Shown: positions 7,552 through 13,378 of the stretch, in pieces
Layout: each line of letters begins with the position of its first letter
Position numbering within the stretch: position 1 is the stretch's first letter
DNA from: CAKSQF01 sp964569225
Lineage (GTDB): Bacteria > Bacillota > Clostridia > Oscillospirales > CAG-272
Assembly: GCA_964569225.1 (NCBI GenBank)
Contig: CAZMTU010000020.1
Location: 1-25,746, forward strand
Reading direction: 5' to 3'
DNA length: 25,746 bases
Notes under the pieces: model-generated
Seen by the model: only the letters and a program-made list of their open reading frames with translations
Told to the model about the DNA's origin: nothing
The model's database searches: none
Position numbers and translations under genes: made by a program

Positions 7552-9060
7552 TCATTTTATATCCGTCATACCGTTTTTTTCTTCCTCCCGCTGTTCCCTT
7601 ACCGCTTTTCGGGAAGAATCTTTTTTCAGAGTAAATACAAATTCGCAGAATTCACCTTGCTTGCTATTGACGGTCAGTGTTTCGCCATGCGCATCAATAA
7701 TGGTTTTGGCGATATACATTCCAAGTCCTACGCCGGTTTTGTCTAACCCCCGACTCTTATCGCTTTTATAAAAACGATCGAACACATGAGGCAGATCTTC
7801 GGGCGGTATCCCCTGCCCTTCGTTATAAACTGAAACATAAATCTTTTTTTCTTGCTCCCAGATATGGATCCTGTAAACACCACCGACAAAAGAAAACTTT
7901 ACCGCGTTATCACAGATGTTGTAAAGTATCTGATGAATCGCATCACTGTCGGCAATAGCGTACATGCTGTCTGAATCTGACTCAAAAGATACCTCCAATT
8001 TTTTCTCATTGATTCGATTTTCAAATGAAATCAAAACCTGTCTTGCCAGTTCGCTGATATCAAAGGATACCATAGAAAATTTTCGCTCGCCCGCCTGAAT
8101 CCTTGAAATATCTAACAGGGAATTCACCAGTCTAGACAGCCGACGAACCTCAGTGGCTATTATCTGCAGATAATATTCGTGCTTTTCGGGCGGAATAGCG
8201 CCGTCCAAAATGCCGTCAATAAAGCTGGCAATGGTAGTCATAGGGGTGCGCAGATCGTGAGAAACATTTGCAAGGAAGGTTCGACGGGTATCCTCCAAAG
8301 TCGCAAGACTGGCGGCCATGTTATTGAAAGCAATGCCTAATTCGGCAATCTCATCATTGCCCGTCACCTGAACTCGAACATCAAACTGTCCGGCTGCAAA
8401 TGATTTTGCTGCCTTGGAAAGATTTCGAATTGGACGAACAATTCGTTCGCTGATAAAATAACTGGCTATAATAGCAGCGCACATGACCCACATACAGGCA
8501 AGTATGATCATTTTAATCATGGTCTGTACCAGCATCATAGTGGCGCTGGAAGGCATACAGGCTATAACATATCCCATAATGTCATCGCCATTTAAAAGCG
8601 CTAGCGTATAAACATAGTGATTCTGCGAAAGAAGTCCGTCTAAATTAGTTTCGGTCTGCAAAGGTTTTGATTCCGATACTGATTCAATAAATTCCTTTGA
8701 AAATTGAAGATTGGCATATTCGTCAGGCGTAGCCTCATCGCAGATCAGCACCAAGCCGTTTCGGTTTGTAACCATTATAAAGAGATCAGAGGTATTACTG
8801 GAAATAGCGGTCAACCTCATTTTCGTCATTTCCAGATTACGGTCAATATACTCTGTAAAGCTGGCTGCCTGATTTCCGTTATATACACTTTCCAAAAACT
8901 GCTTCGCCGATACACTCACCCGTTCCAATTCATGCGAATTCAGATCGGCACTGTTTGACTGAACCAGTGAAGTGATGATCAGCGCCAAAATCAGGAAACT
9001 GAGCAGAATGATCAGCGTAAAGGCAACCATGTAACGGGCAAATACACTTTTACTCAGCAT
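7552..9060 (-). CDS. Membrane sensor histidine kinase with HAMP domain
   Basis: A 502-residue class I sensor kinase. TM1 is at about 10-33, an extracytoplasmic sensing region at about 34-178 and TM2 at about 180-205, followed by a HAMP linker (SERIVRPIRNLSKAAKSF). The H-box FLANVSHDLRTP has phospho-acceptor His268. The ATPase part shows N-box QILYNICDNAVKFS, G1 YNEGQGIPPEDLPHVFDRFY and G2 KTGVGLGMYIAKTI. The start has GAGGA upstream. It lies 15 bp after ychF and 21 bp before the fucosidase gene, so the three look co-transcribed. The nearest regulator (10399-11088) is divergent, on the other side of ychF. Similarity of family (OmpR-type partner) makes them a likely pair; the signal is unknown. 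An active phosphorelay is inferred from intact motifs. Confidence 0.93.
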   Translation of the reverse strand: MLSKSVFARYMVAFTLIILLSFLILALIITSLVQSNSADLNSHELERVSVSAKQFLESVYNGNQAASFTEYIDRNLEMTKMRLTAISSNTSDLFIMVTNRNGLVLICDEATPDEYANLQFSKEFIESVSESKPLQTETNLDGLLSQNHYVYTLALLNGDDIMGYVIACMPSSATMMLVQTMIKMIILACMWVMCAAIIASYFISERIVRPIRNLSKAAKSFAAGQFDVRVQVTGNDEIAELGIAFNNMAASLATLEDTRRTFLANVSHDLRTPMTTIASFIDGILDGAIPPEKHEYYLQIIATEVRRLSRLVNSLLDISRIQAGERKFSMVSFDISELARQVLISFENRINEKKLEVSFESDSDSMYAIADSDAIHQILYNICDNAVKFSFVGGVYRIHIWEQEKKIYVSVYNEGQGIPPEDLPHVFDRFYKSDKSRGLDKTGVGLGMYIAKTIIDAHGETLTVNSKQGEFCEFVFTLKKDSSRKAVREQREEEKNGMTDIK

Positions 9061-9075
9061 AAAAATTCCTCTGTA

Positions 9076-10170
9076 TTATACATTAAAACGGAAAAGAACC
9101 ACATCTCCGTCCTTCACCACATATTCTTTCCCTTCAGAACGATACAATCCTTTTTCCTTTGCGGCAGCAATGCTGCCGCAGGCCTTCAATTCATCGAAGG
9201 AAACAATTTCCGCTCGAATAAATCCCCGCTCAAAATCGGAATGGATTTTCCCAGCTGCCTGAGGTGCCTTAGTTCCCTTGCGAATGGTCCATGCGCGCAC
9301 CTCAGTAGGTCCCGCAGTCAGAAAACTGATCAGCCCCAACAGTGAGTAACTGGCTTTGATAAGCTGATCCAATCCACTTTCAGCAATACCCAGATCAGAA
9401 ATAAAAAGTTCCTTCTCCTCATCGTCCAGTTCAGCAATCTCCGCTTCAATCTCAGCGCAGACAGGAATGACCTTAGAGCCTTCCTCAGCCGCAAAAGCGG
9501 CAATGGCCTGATAGTGAGGATTGTTGGTATAGCTGCCGTTTACCTCATCCTCGCTGATGTTTGCAGCGTAGATGACCGGCTTGTCAGACAGGAGCCCCAT
9601 TGTGTCCAGCAGCTTCTGCTCATCCTCTGTATAATCAAGGCTCCGGGCAGATTTTCCGTCTGATAGAACGGCATAAACCTTCTCCATCAGTTCCAATTCA
9701 GCCGCCAACGTTTTATCGCTTTTAACCGCTTTACGAAGCCGATCTATTCGCCGCTCTACCTGCTCCATGTCGGAAAAAATTAACTCCAACTCAATGGTTT
9801 CAACATCTCTAAGCGGATTCACGCTTCCGTCCACATGAACAATATTGCTGTTTTCAAAGCACCTGACTACATGAACAATGGCATCCACCTCACGGATATG
9901 ACCCAAAAATTTATTTCCTAAGCCTTCCCCTTTAGAGGCTCCTTTAACCAGCCCGGCAATATCCACAAATTCGATCACGGCCGGTGTGTACTTTTCAGCA
10001 TGATAAAGTCCATTCAGCCAATCCAGCCGTTCATCCGGCACTGCAACCACCCCTACATTAGGTTCTATAGTGCAGAACGGGTAATTGGCTGACTCTGCCC
10101 CCGCATTAGTAATAGCATTAAAAAGGGTGCTTTTTCCCACGTTTGGCAATCCTACTATTCCCAGTTTCAT
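9076..10170 (-). CDS. ychF: Redox-regulated ATPase/GTPase YchF (Obg-like)
   Basis: A 364-residue universally conserved P-loop protein of the OBG family that preferentially binds ATP and associates with ribosomes. Walker A/G1 GLPNVGKSTLFNA opens the protein; the ANYPFCTIEPN switch region, DIAGLVKGASKGEGLGNKFL (G3) and a variant G4 (ANISEDE instead of NKxD) are the YchF hallmarks that explain the relaxed nucleotide specificity. A coiled-coil insert (about 128-180) and a C-terminal TGS domain (TVRAWTIRKGTKAPQAAGKIHSDFERGFIRAE-like region, up to FRFNV) complete it. Length is standard. It has a near-consensus promoter at 10208-10236 and is first in the operon with the histidine kinase and fucosidase, an arrangement not usual for this housekeeping gene. 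Confidence 0.97.
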   Translation of the reverse strand: MKLGIVGLPNVGKSTLFNAITNAGAESANYPFCTIEPNVGVVAVPDERLDWLNGLYHAEKYTPAVIEFVDIAGLVKGASKGEGLGNKFLGHIREVDAIVHVVRCFENSNIVHVDGSVNPLRDVETIELELIFSDMEQVERRIDRLRKAVKSDKTLAAELELMEKVYAVLSDGKSARSLDYTEDEQKLLDTMGLLSDKPVIYAANISEDEVNGSYTNNPHYQAIAAFAAEEGSKVIPVCAEIEAEIAELDDEEKELFISDLGIAESGLDQLIKASYSLLGLISFLTAGPTEVRAWTIRKGTKAPQAAGKIHSDFERGFIRAEIVSFDELKACGSIAAAKEKGLYRSEGKEYVVKDGDVVLFRFNV

Positions 10171-10207
10171 TCGAAAAACCTATCCTTCACTTTTTAAATT
10201 CTTTTAT

Positions 10208-10236
10208 ATTATATTACAAAAACCCTTTAATAGCAA
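10208..10236 (-). promoter_or_regulatory. Sigma-A promoter of the ychF-kinase-fucosidase operon
   Basis: On the minus strand, TTGCTA (10236-10231), a 17-nt spacer and TATAAT (10213-10208), about 40 bp before the ychF ATG. Confidence 0.75.
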
Positions 10237-10283
10237 GTACTTTTCAAAACAAATCCCCTTATTTCCCCAAAATACACATAATG

Positions 10284-10365
10284 TTCACAATATCTTCACC
10301 ACTCGGTCGTAAATAATCGCTATAATGATTATGAAGTTAGACAGGAAATTAACAATGTTAACATT
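10284..10365 (+). promoter_or_regulatory. Response regulator promoter with direct repeats and a palindrome
   Basis: A perfect -10 TATAAT lies at 10321-10326 without a good -35 at 17 bp. Upstream are two direct repeats, TTCACA (10284-10289) and TTCACC (10295-10300), exactly 11 bp apart, the spacing used by dimers of OmpR/PhoB-family regulators. This suggests an activated or autoregulated promoter. Downstream of the -10 is the perfect 12-bp palindrome AATGTTAACATT (10354-10365), within three TTAACA words starting at 10349, 10358 and 10366, a second possible operator. Confidence 0.5.
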
Positions 10366-10398
10366 TTAACAAGAAGAATCACAAAACAGGAGGAACAT

Positions 10399-11088
10399 AT
10401 GGGAGTTAAATTGCTGGTCATCGACGATGACGCCAACATCTGTGAGGCACTTCGTCTGTATTTTGAAAACGAATCCTATGAAGTAAAAACGGCCTCTGAC
10501 GGATTTGAGGGCGTCAGTTATTTTAAAATGTACGAGCCGGACATCGTTTTACTTGATATTATGATGCCAAGAAAGGACGGATGGCAGGTTTGCCGTGAAA
10601 TCCGCGAGATTTCTTCTAAGCCGATCATTATGCTGACGGCTAAAGGCGAGATATTCGACAAGGTATTGGGATTAGAGCTTGGCGCAGATGACTTTATTGT
10701 CAAACCCTTTGACATGAAAGAACTGTCCGCTCGGATCAAAGCCGTGCTTCGCCGCTATGCTACGCATGACACCAATCATGACGATGAAGTAGTTAAATTT
10801 GACAACATTGAGATCAGCAAGCAGAAATATGAGCTGAAGCTGGCCGGAAAAAGTGTTGATATTCCACCCAAGGAACTGGAACTGCTTTACTTTCTCGCTT
10901 CCAATTATAATCGTGTATTTACCAGAGATCAACTGCTGGACAAGGTATGGGGCTTTGATTACTTGGGCGACTCCCGTACGGTGGATGTTCATGTGAAGCG
11001 TCTGCGGGAAAAGCTGGACGGTGTGTCAGACAAATGGGTATTAAAAACCGTCTGGGGTGTAGGATATAAGTTTGAACTGCTGCAATAA
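10399..11088 (+). CDS. OmpR/PhoB-family DNA-binding response regulator
   Basis: A 229-residue transcription factor activated by phosphorylation. Receiver domain 1-120 has the acidic pocket DDD (9-11), phospho-acceptor Asp53 in LLDIMMP, switch Thr80 (IIMLTAK) and Lys102 (IVKPFD). The C-terminal winged helix (about 130-229) carries PPKELELLYFLASN, the recognition helix region SRTVDVHVKRLREKL and the WGVGYKF wing. AGGAGG is well placed before the ATG. It is divergent from ychF, with the probable cognate kinase two genes away. Targets are unknown; its own promoter carries repeats with the spacing this family binds, and the kinase-linked fucosidase is a candidate. Confidence 0.94.
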   Translation: MGVKLLVIDDDANICEALRLYFENESYEVKTASDGFEGVSYFKMYEPDIVLLDIMMPRKDGWQVCREIREISSKPIIMLTAKGEIFDKVLGLELGADDFIVKPFDMKELSARIKAVLRRYATHDTNHDDEVVKFDNIEISKQKYELKLAGKSVDIPPKELELLYFLASNYNRVFTRDQLLDKVWGFDYLGDSRTVDVHVKRLREKLDGVSDKWVLKTVWGVGYKFELLQ

Positions 11089-11103
11089 AACTCTATAAAA
11101 TCA

Positions 11104-11128
11104 AAACCACCGGCTTTGCCGGTGGTTT
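11104..11128 (+). terminator. Terminator of the response regulator gene
   Basis: An 11-bp perfect stem, AAACCACCGGC (11104-11114) with its complement at 11118-11128, and a TTT loop, 16 bp after the stop codon. The tail (GCTCAGCTCTT) is only weakly T-rich, so read-through into the next hairpin region is possible. Confidence 0.65.
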
Positions 11129-11377
11129 GCTCAGCTCTTATAAGGGCATAGTACTGGCAGGGCAAACAATTCTCTGAAAAGTCTGCCAAGCGCAAGCGGT
11201 ATCAAGCTGCCGCTAAAGCGGTTGTTTTTTTGCTTGCGTGCACTGGCTCACCCGTAAACGAGTCACCAATTCTTTCATGTTTTGTTGTTTATACGCCACA
11301 TTTTCTTGTAGTTGGTTCTTTATATATTCTGCTATTACCTTTTGGTTCTTCTGTTTTTACTGTAAATCATGCGCCTG
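11129..11377 (+). other. Gene-free stretch with a second hairpin and T-run
   Basis: No protein gene seen. Pairings: TGGCAG (11155-11160) with CTGCCA (11183-11188); CGCAAGC (11191-11197) with GCTTGCG (11232-11238); inside the latter, CCGC-TAAA-GCGG (11210-11221) followed by TTGTTTTTTT. AGCGG at 11196-11200 can also pair with CCGCT at 11210-11214, so two folds compete. It may be a second terminator for the response regulator or a small RNA; on the other strand it is the trailer of the kinase-like gene. The rest (11240-11377) shows no structure. Confidence 0.35.
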
Positions 11378-12337
11378 TCATCTCACCTGATCTGTCAGCA
11401 GCAACTCCGCCTTTTTCATAGTAATCTCTTTCCCTCGCTGAGCATTTGCCTCATTGCAGTATTGCATATGCCAAACATGGGCTTCAAAAATAAAGTACAT
11501 CATGGAGTATACCTCCCGACGGATCCGGCGCTCCCTGCAATCCTTCGGCTGAATCAACCCATCCTCGACTCCCATCCAGGGATTTCCGAGATCAAAATCC
11601 ACGTCGCCGTATACAGCTCGGTCCACATCAATAATGGCAGCTAAATGCCAGCCGTCCTCACGCTGATGAATTAAAATATTTCCATCCCATAGATCTCCGT
11701 GACAAAGCACCGGTTCACACACCGGTTCAAGCGCTTCTCTGCAATGCAGAACCGCATCGATCACCTGTTCAGCCTCCTCTGAGGTAAAAGAACCCATCTC
11801 TACCCCTTGCCGCATGATAACTGTCACCTCATTGAGAACATGCGCATACCAATCCTCAAAACCTCTTCCCTGCAATACCTCGGACACACGCCCATACCGT
11901 ATACCCCGCATTGTGTGCAAACGGGTCATAGCAGCCGCCAACTCTTTCATCAGTGCGGAACGCTCCCCATCGGTCAGTTTACAGGCGGAAAGCGGCACTG
12001 AATCAATATAATCGACCATCATATAATCCCGTTCCTCAATCTTACCTAACGCAACAACATGAGAACCCGGGATTCCCGCTTGTTCCATCTGTCTAAACAG
12101 GAAGGCTTCTGCGGACATCATATCCTTTTCGTAATACATTAACCTTTCCGGATGTATCGGTCCCACCCGCAGAATCATTTTTCTTCCATCCTTTAAAATC
12201 AGACGATAGGTAGTATTAAAAAGTCCTCCATCCTGAAGAATCGCTTCAACTAAACTTGAGCCGGTAACGCTGTAAGTCAACTTCGCAAGTGCCTGATCAC
12301 TCAATGTCTGAAATAATATAGAACCGCTGTTTGCCAC
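11378..12337 (-). CDS. Aminoglycoside-phosphotransferase-fold small-molecule kinase
   Basis: A 319-residue protein of the APH/choline kinase superfamily (PF01636 type), predicted to phosphorylate a small hydroxyl- or amine-bearing molecule with ATP. Seen are the N-lobe strand MILRVGP, the hinge-like DYMMVDYID, the catalytic loop CHGDLWDGNIL (Brenner-type HGDxxxxN) and the metal-binding IIDVDRA. It starts with GTG at 12337, supported by AAGGGGGG about 7 nt upstream. The substrate cannot be told: aminoglycoside or macrolide resistance, a sugar or thiamine/choline-type kinase are all possible, and no resistance claim is made. Its long upstream region contains the tandem micro-ORF array, so the array may form part of its mRNA leader. 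Confidence 0.8.
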   Translation of the reverse strand: MANSGSILFQTLSDQALAKLTYSVTGSSLVEAILQDGGLFNTTYRLILKDGRKMILRVGPIHPERLMYYEKDMMSAEAFLFRQMEQAGIPGSHVVALGKIEERDYMMVDYIDSVPLSACKLTDGERSALMKELAAAMTRLHTMRGIRYGRVSEVLQGRGFEDWYAHVLNEVTVIMRQGVEMGSFTSEEAEQVIDAVLHCREALEPVCEPVLCHGDLWDGNILIHQREDGWHLAAIIDVDRAVYGDVDFDLGNPWMGVEDGLIQPKDCRERRIRREVYSMMYFIFEAHVWHMQYCNEANAQRGKEITMKKAELLLTDQVR

Positions 12338-12447
12338 AAAGTTCCCCCCTTAATGCAGCACGCATATTCCAAATGTCAGTGCAAATCCCTTGTACGATGT
12401 TTTCAAAATTGGGCTTATGACTGCCGTTTGTATTCGCACCTTTTTAT

Positions 12448-12537
12448 CTATCTTATCAAACCCTTGAAAAATCGGCGTTTTGATTTTACAAAATAACGAC
12501 GTACGCCCTTTAAGCCGATTTTCGAGAAAAGCGCCAT
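12448..12537 (-). CDS. Micro-ORF copy 1: basic peptide of 29 residues, divergent copy
   Basis: Complete ORF ATG (12537) to TAG (12448) in the most downstream unit of the tandem array. It begins MALFSKIGLKG like the other two copies and then differs by mostly conservative changes (Ala to Val, His to Arg, Pro to Ser, Ser to Phe). It keeps the KRRF block and ends GLIR, four residues shorter. It is strongly cationic with no acidic residue. No good ribosome binding site is seen (only AAGAG about 10 nt upstream). Function is unknown; it could be a true peptide, a leader peptide for the kinase gene 110 bp downstream, or a by-product of a structured repeat. Confidence 0.35.
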   Translation of the reverse strand: MALFSKIGLKGVRRYFVKSKRRFFKGLIR

Positions 12538-12554
12538 CTGGGTTTTCTCTTGCT

Positions 12555-12656
12555 TTATGCCCCTCGCCTTTTACTCATGGCTTTGGAAAATCGGCGTTTG
12601 GGTTTCGCAAAATAATGACGTGCGCCCTTTAAGCCGATTTTCGAGAAAAGCGCCAT
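12555..12656 (-). CDS. Micro-ORF copy 2: basic peptide of 33 residues
   Basis: Complete ORF ATG (12656) to TAA (12555), identical in protein to copy 3. N-terminus MALFSKIGLK, middle HYFAKPKRRF, C-terminus SKRRGA. It has about eleven Lys/Arg plus one His, no Asp or Glu, and no signal peptide or membrane span. The polar/hydrophobic spacing in the first 25 residues could form an amphipathic basic helix, although the Pro breaks it. Start and stop both lie inside one 119-bp repeat unit. Confidence 0.4.
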   Translation of the reverse strand: MALFSKIGLKGARHYFAKPKRRFSKAMSKRRGA

Positions 12657-12673
12657 CTGGGTTTTCTCTTGCT

Positions 12674-12775
12674 TTATGCCCCTCGCCTTTTACTCATGGC
12701 TTTGGAAAATCGGCGTTTGGGTTTCGCAAAATAATGACGTGCGCCCTTTAAGCCGATTTTCGAGAAAAGCGCCAT
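12674..12775 (-). CDS. Micro-ORF copy 3: basic peptide of 33 residues, promoter-proximal
   Basis: Same 33-residue product as copy 2 (ATG 12775, TAA 12674). It lies directly downstream of an extended -10 promoter at 12805-12833, so on the minus strand it would be the first ORF of the transcript. Ribosome binding is weak (AAGAG), as in the other units. The gene family is not recognised. Confidence 0.4.
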   Translation of the reverse strand: MALFSKIGLKGARHYFAKPKRRFSKAMSKRRGA

Positions 12776-12804
12776 CTGGGTTCGCTCTTGCTTTATGCGC
12801 TTTT

Positions 12805-12833
12805 ATTATATCACATTCAAATCAAAAATGGAA
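12805..12833 (-). promoter_or_regulatory. Extended -10 promoter facing the tandem array
   Basis: On the minus strand, TTCCAT (12833-12828), a 17-nt spacer ending in TGA, then TATAAT (12810-12805), giving the extended -10 TGATATAAT. Predicted start near 12798, exactly where the repeat begins. It would transcribe the three micro-ORFs and then the kinase-like gene. Confidence 0.55.
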
Positions 12834-12871
12834 GCCTTTTGTCAAAAAACAGTCCTGCTTAGAATCAAAAT

Positions 12872-12919
12872 AAAAAACACTCTGCCGGAAAGGAAGTTCA
12901 TTCCGACAGAGTGTTTTTT
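12872..12919 (-). terminator. Terminator overlapping the end of the XRE regulator gene
   Basis: A 19-bp stem (12872-12890 with 12901-12919) containing ACACTCTG and ending in six Ts on the minus strand. The single irregular pair is G-U on the minus strand, and a C-A mismatch on the plus strand. One arm encodes the last codons of the XRE protein and the stop codon lies in the loop. Confidence 0.82.
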
Positions 12920-13113
12920 CTGATGAGTTCATCGATGGTTACACCGAATAAATCAGCGATCTCAGGCAGCAAAGCCATGTCTGGTAGATTTTTGCCGCAT
13001 TCCCACTTAGACACCGCTTGTACAGAAACCGAAAGAAAGGCTGCCACCTGCCCCTGTGTCAATCCTTTTTCGTTTCGGAGCTGCCGCATCTGTTTTGCGA
13101 GTTGGATTTTCAA
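12898..13113 (-). CDS. Small XRE-family HTH transcriptional regulator
   Basis: A compact Cro/CI-type DNA-binding protein of 71 residues: helix-turn-helix TQGQVAAFLSVSVQAVSKWECGK, then PDMALLPEIADLFGVTIDELI. The TTG start at 13113 is preferred because AAGGAG lies 7 nt before it; an earlier in-frame TTG at 13167 has no ribosome binding site, lies before a GC-rich palindrome, and is itself preceded in frame by a stop. There is no ligand or oligomerisation domain. It is preceded by a promoter (13302-13329), a TCACA/TGTGA dyad, a short leader ORF and hairpins, so autoregulation is plausible. Its gene ends inside its own terminator. Confidence 0.82.
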   Translation of the reverse strand: MKIQLAKQMRQLRNEKGLTQGQVAAFLSVSVQAVSKWECGKNLPDMALLPEIADLFGVTIDELIRKNTLSE

Positions 13114-13131
13114 GCAGTACTCCTTCCGAAC

Positions 13132-13235
13132 GGGCGGCGTATCTGATAATACGCCGCCCCTCGCCAAGGCCGGTTATCCGATCGGCGGATCCGACCTTCG
13201 GATGAGTATTACTCGCCGGTAAAGGCGAGCAATAC
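13132..13235. repeat. Cluster of GC-rich palindromes in the XRE leader
   Basis: GGGCGGCGTAT (13132-13142) pairs perfectly with ATACGCCGCCC (13149-13159). GTATTACTCGCC (13206-13217) pairs with GGCGAGCAATAC (13224-13235) with one mismatch. ATCCGA/TCGGAT-type stems and the palindrome CGGATCCG lie between. The block is much richer in G+C than the flanking AT-rich DNA. It resembles palindromic dispersed elements common in gut Clostridia, or could be a folded regulatory leader. Confidence 0.6.
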
Positions 13236-13253
13236 AAATGAACAGTTCATCAT
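13209..13253 (-). CDS. Possible 14-codon leader peptide upstream of the XRE gene
   Basis: ATG ATG at 13253-13248 follows a very strong ribosome binding site (GGGAGGAGG, 7-nt spacing) and reads MMNCSFVLLAFTGE to a TAA at 13211-13209. The stop codon and last codons lie in the GTATT/AATAC hairpin. The reading frame does not join the XRE frame. The strong binding site on such a short ORF suggests either a translated leader peptide affecting XRE expression or the stump of a gene interrupted by the palindromic element. Confidence 0.4.
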   Translation of the reverse strand: MMNCSFVLLAFTGE

Positions 13254-13280
13254 ACGATCGCCTCCTCCCAATAATAGATT

Positions 13281-13329
13281 TCACATCGCTGTGATAGCTT
13301 AATTATAGCAGATTATTTTGAAAAATCAA
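13281..13329 (-). promoter_or_regulatory. Promoter with start-site dyad for the XRE gene
   Basis: On the minus strand, TTGATT (13329-13324), a 16-nt spacer and TATAAT (13307-13302), with transcription predicted from about 13295. A perfect dyad TCACA-TCGC-TGTGA (13281-13294) covers the first transcribed bases, a typical place for a small HTH repressor to bind its own promoter. Confidence 0.6.
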
Positions 13330-13378
13330 TAACGCGATGGTTGAATTTTCGCTTTTTTACTTTTTACAGTGTGATTTT

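Larger units (their letters stand above)
12462..12798. repeat. 119-bp tandem repeat array, about 2.8 units
   Basis: Units start near 12462, 12581 and 12700. Units 2 and 3 are essentially identical until unit 3 breaks off near 12798; unit 1 is about 10-15% divergent in its left half. Each unit carries GAAAATCGGC and GCCGATTTTC about 35 bp apart (a stem with a large, partly paired loop) and a second hairpin, GAGAAAA with TTTTCTC. The period, 119, is not a multiple of three, so plus-strand reading frames crossing unit borders are artefacts. On the minus strand each unit holds one complete micro-ORF. Confidence 0.9.

Noticed and set aside
12462..12798. The tandem array as a CRISPR
   Set aside because: Units are directly abutting and near-identical over the full 119 bp, with no unique spacers and no cas gene nearby.
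12557..12873. Plus-strand frames of about 65 codons across the 119-bp repeats
   Set aside because: They run over unit borders in different frames because 119 is not a multiple of three, have no ribosome binding site or facing promoter, and read as aromatic-rich nonsense; the minus-strand micro-ORFs fit one per unit.
13165..13167. TTG at 13167 as the start of the XRE regulator
   Set aside because: It has no ribosome binding site and would translate through a GC-rich palindrome; the TTG at 13113 has AAGGAG at 7 nt and yields the normal domain size.
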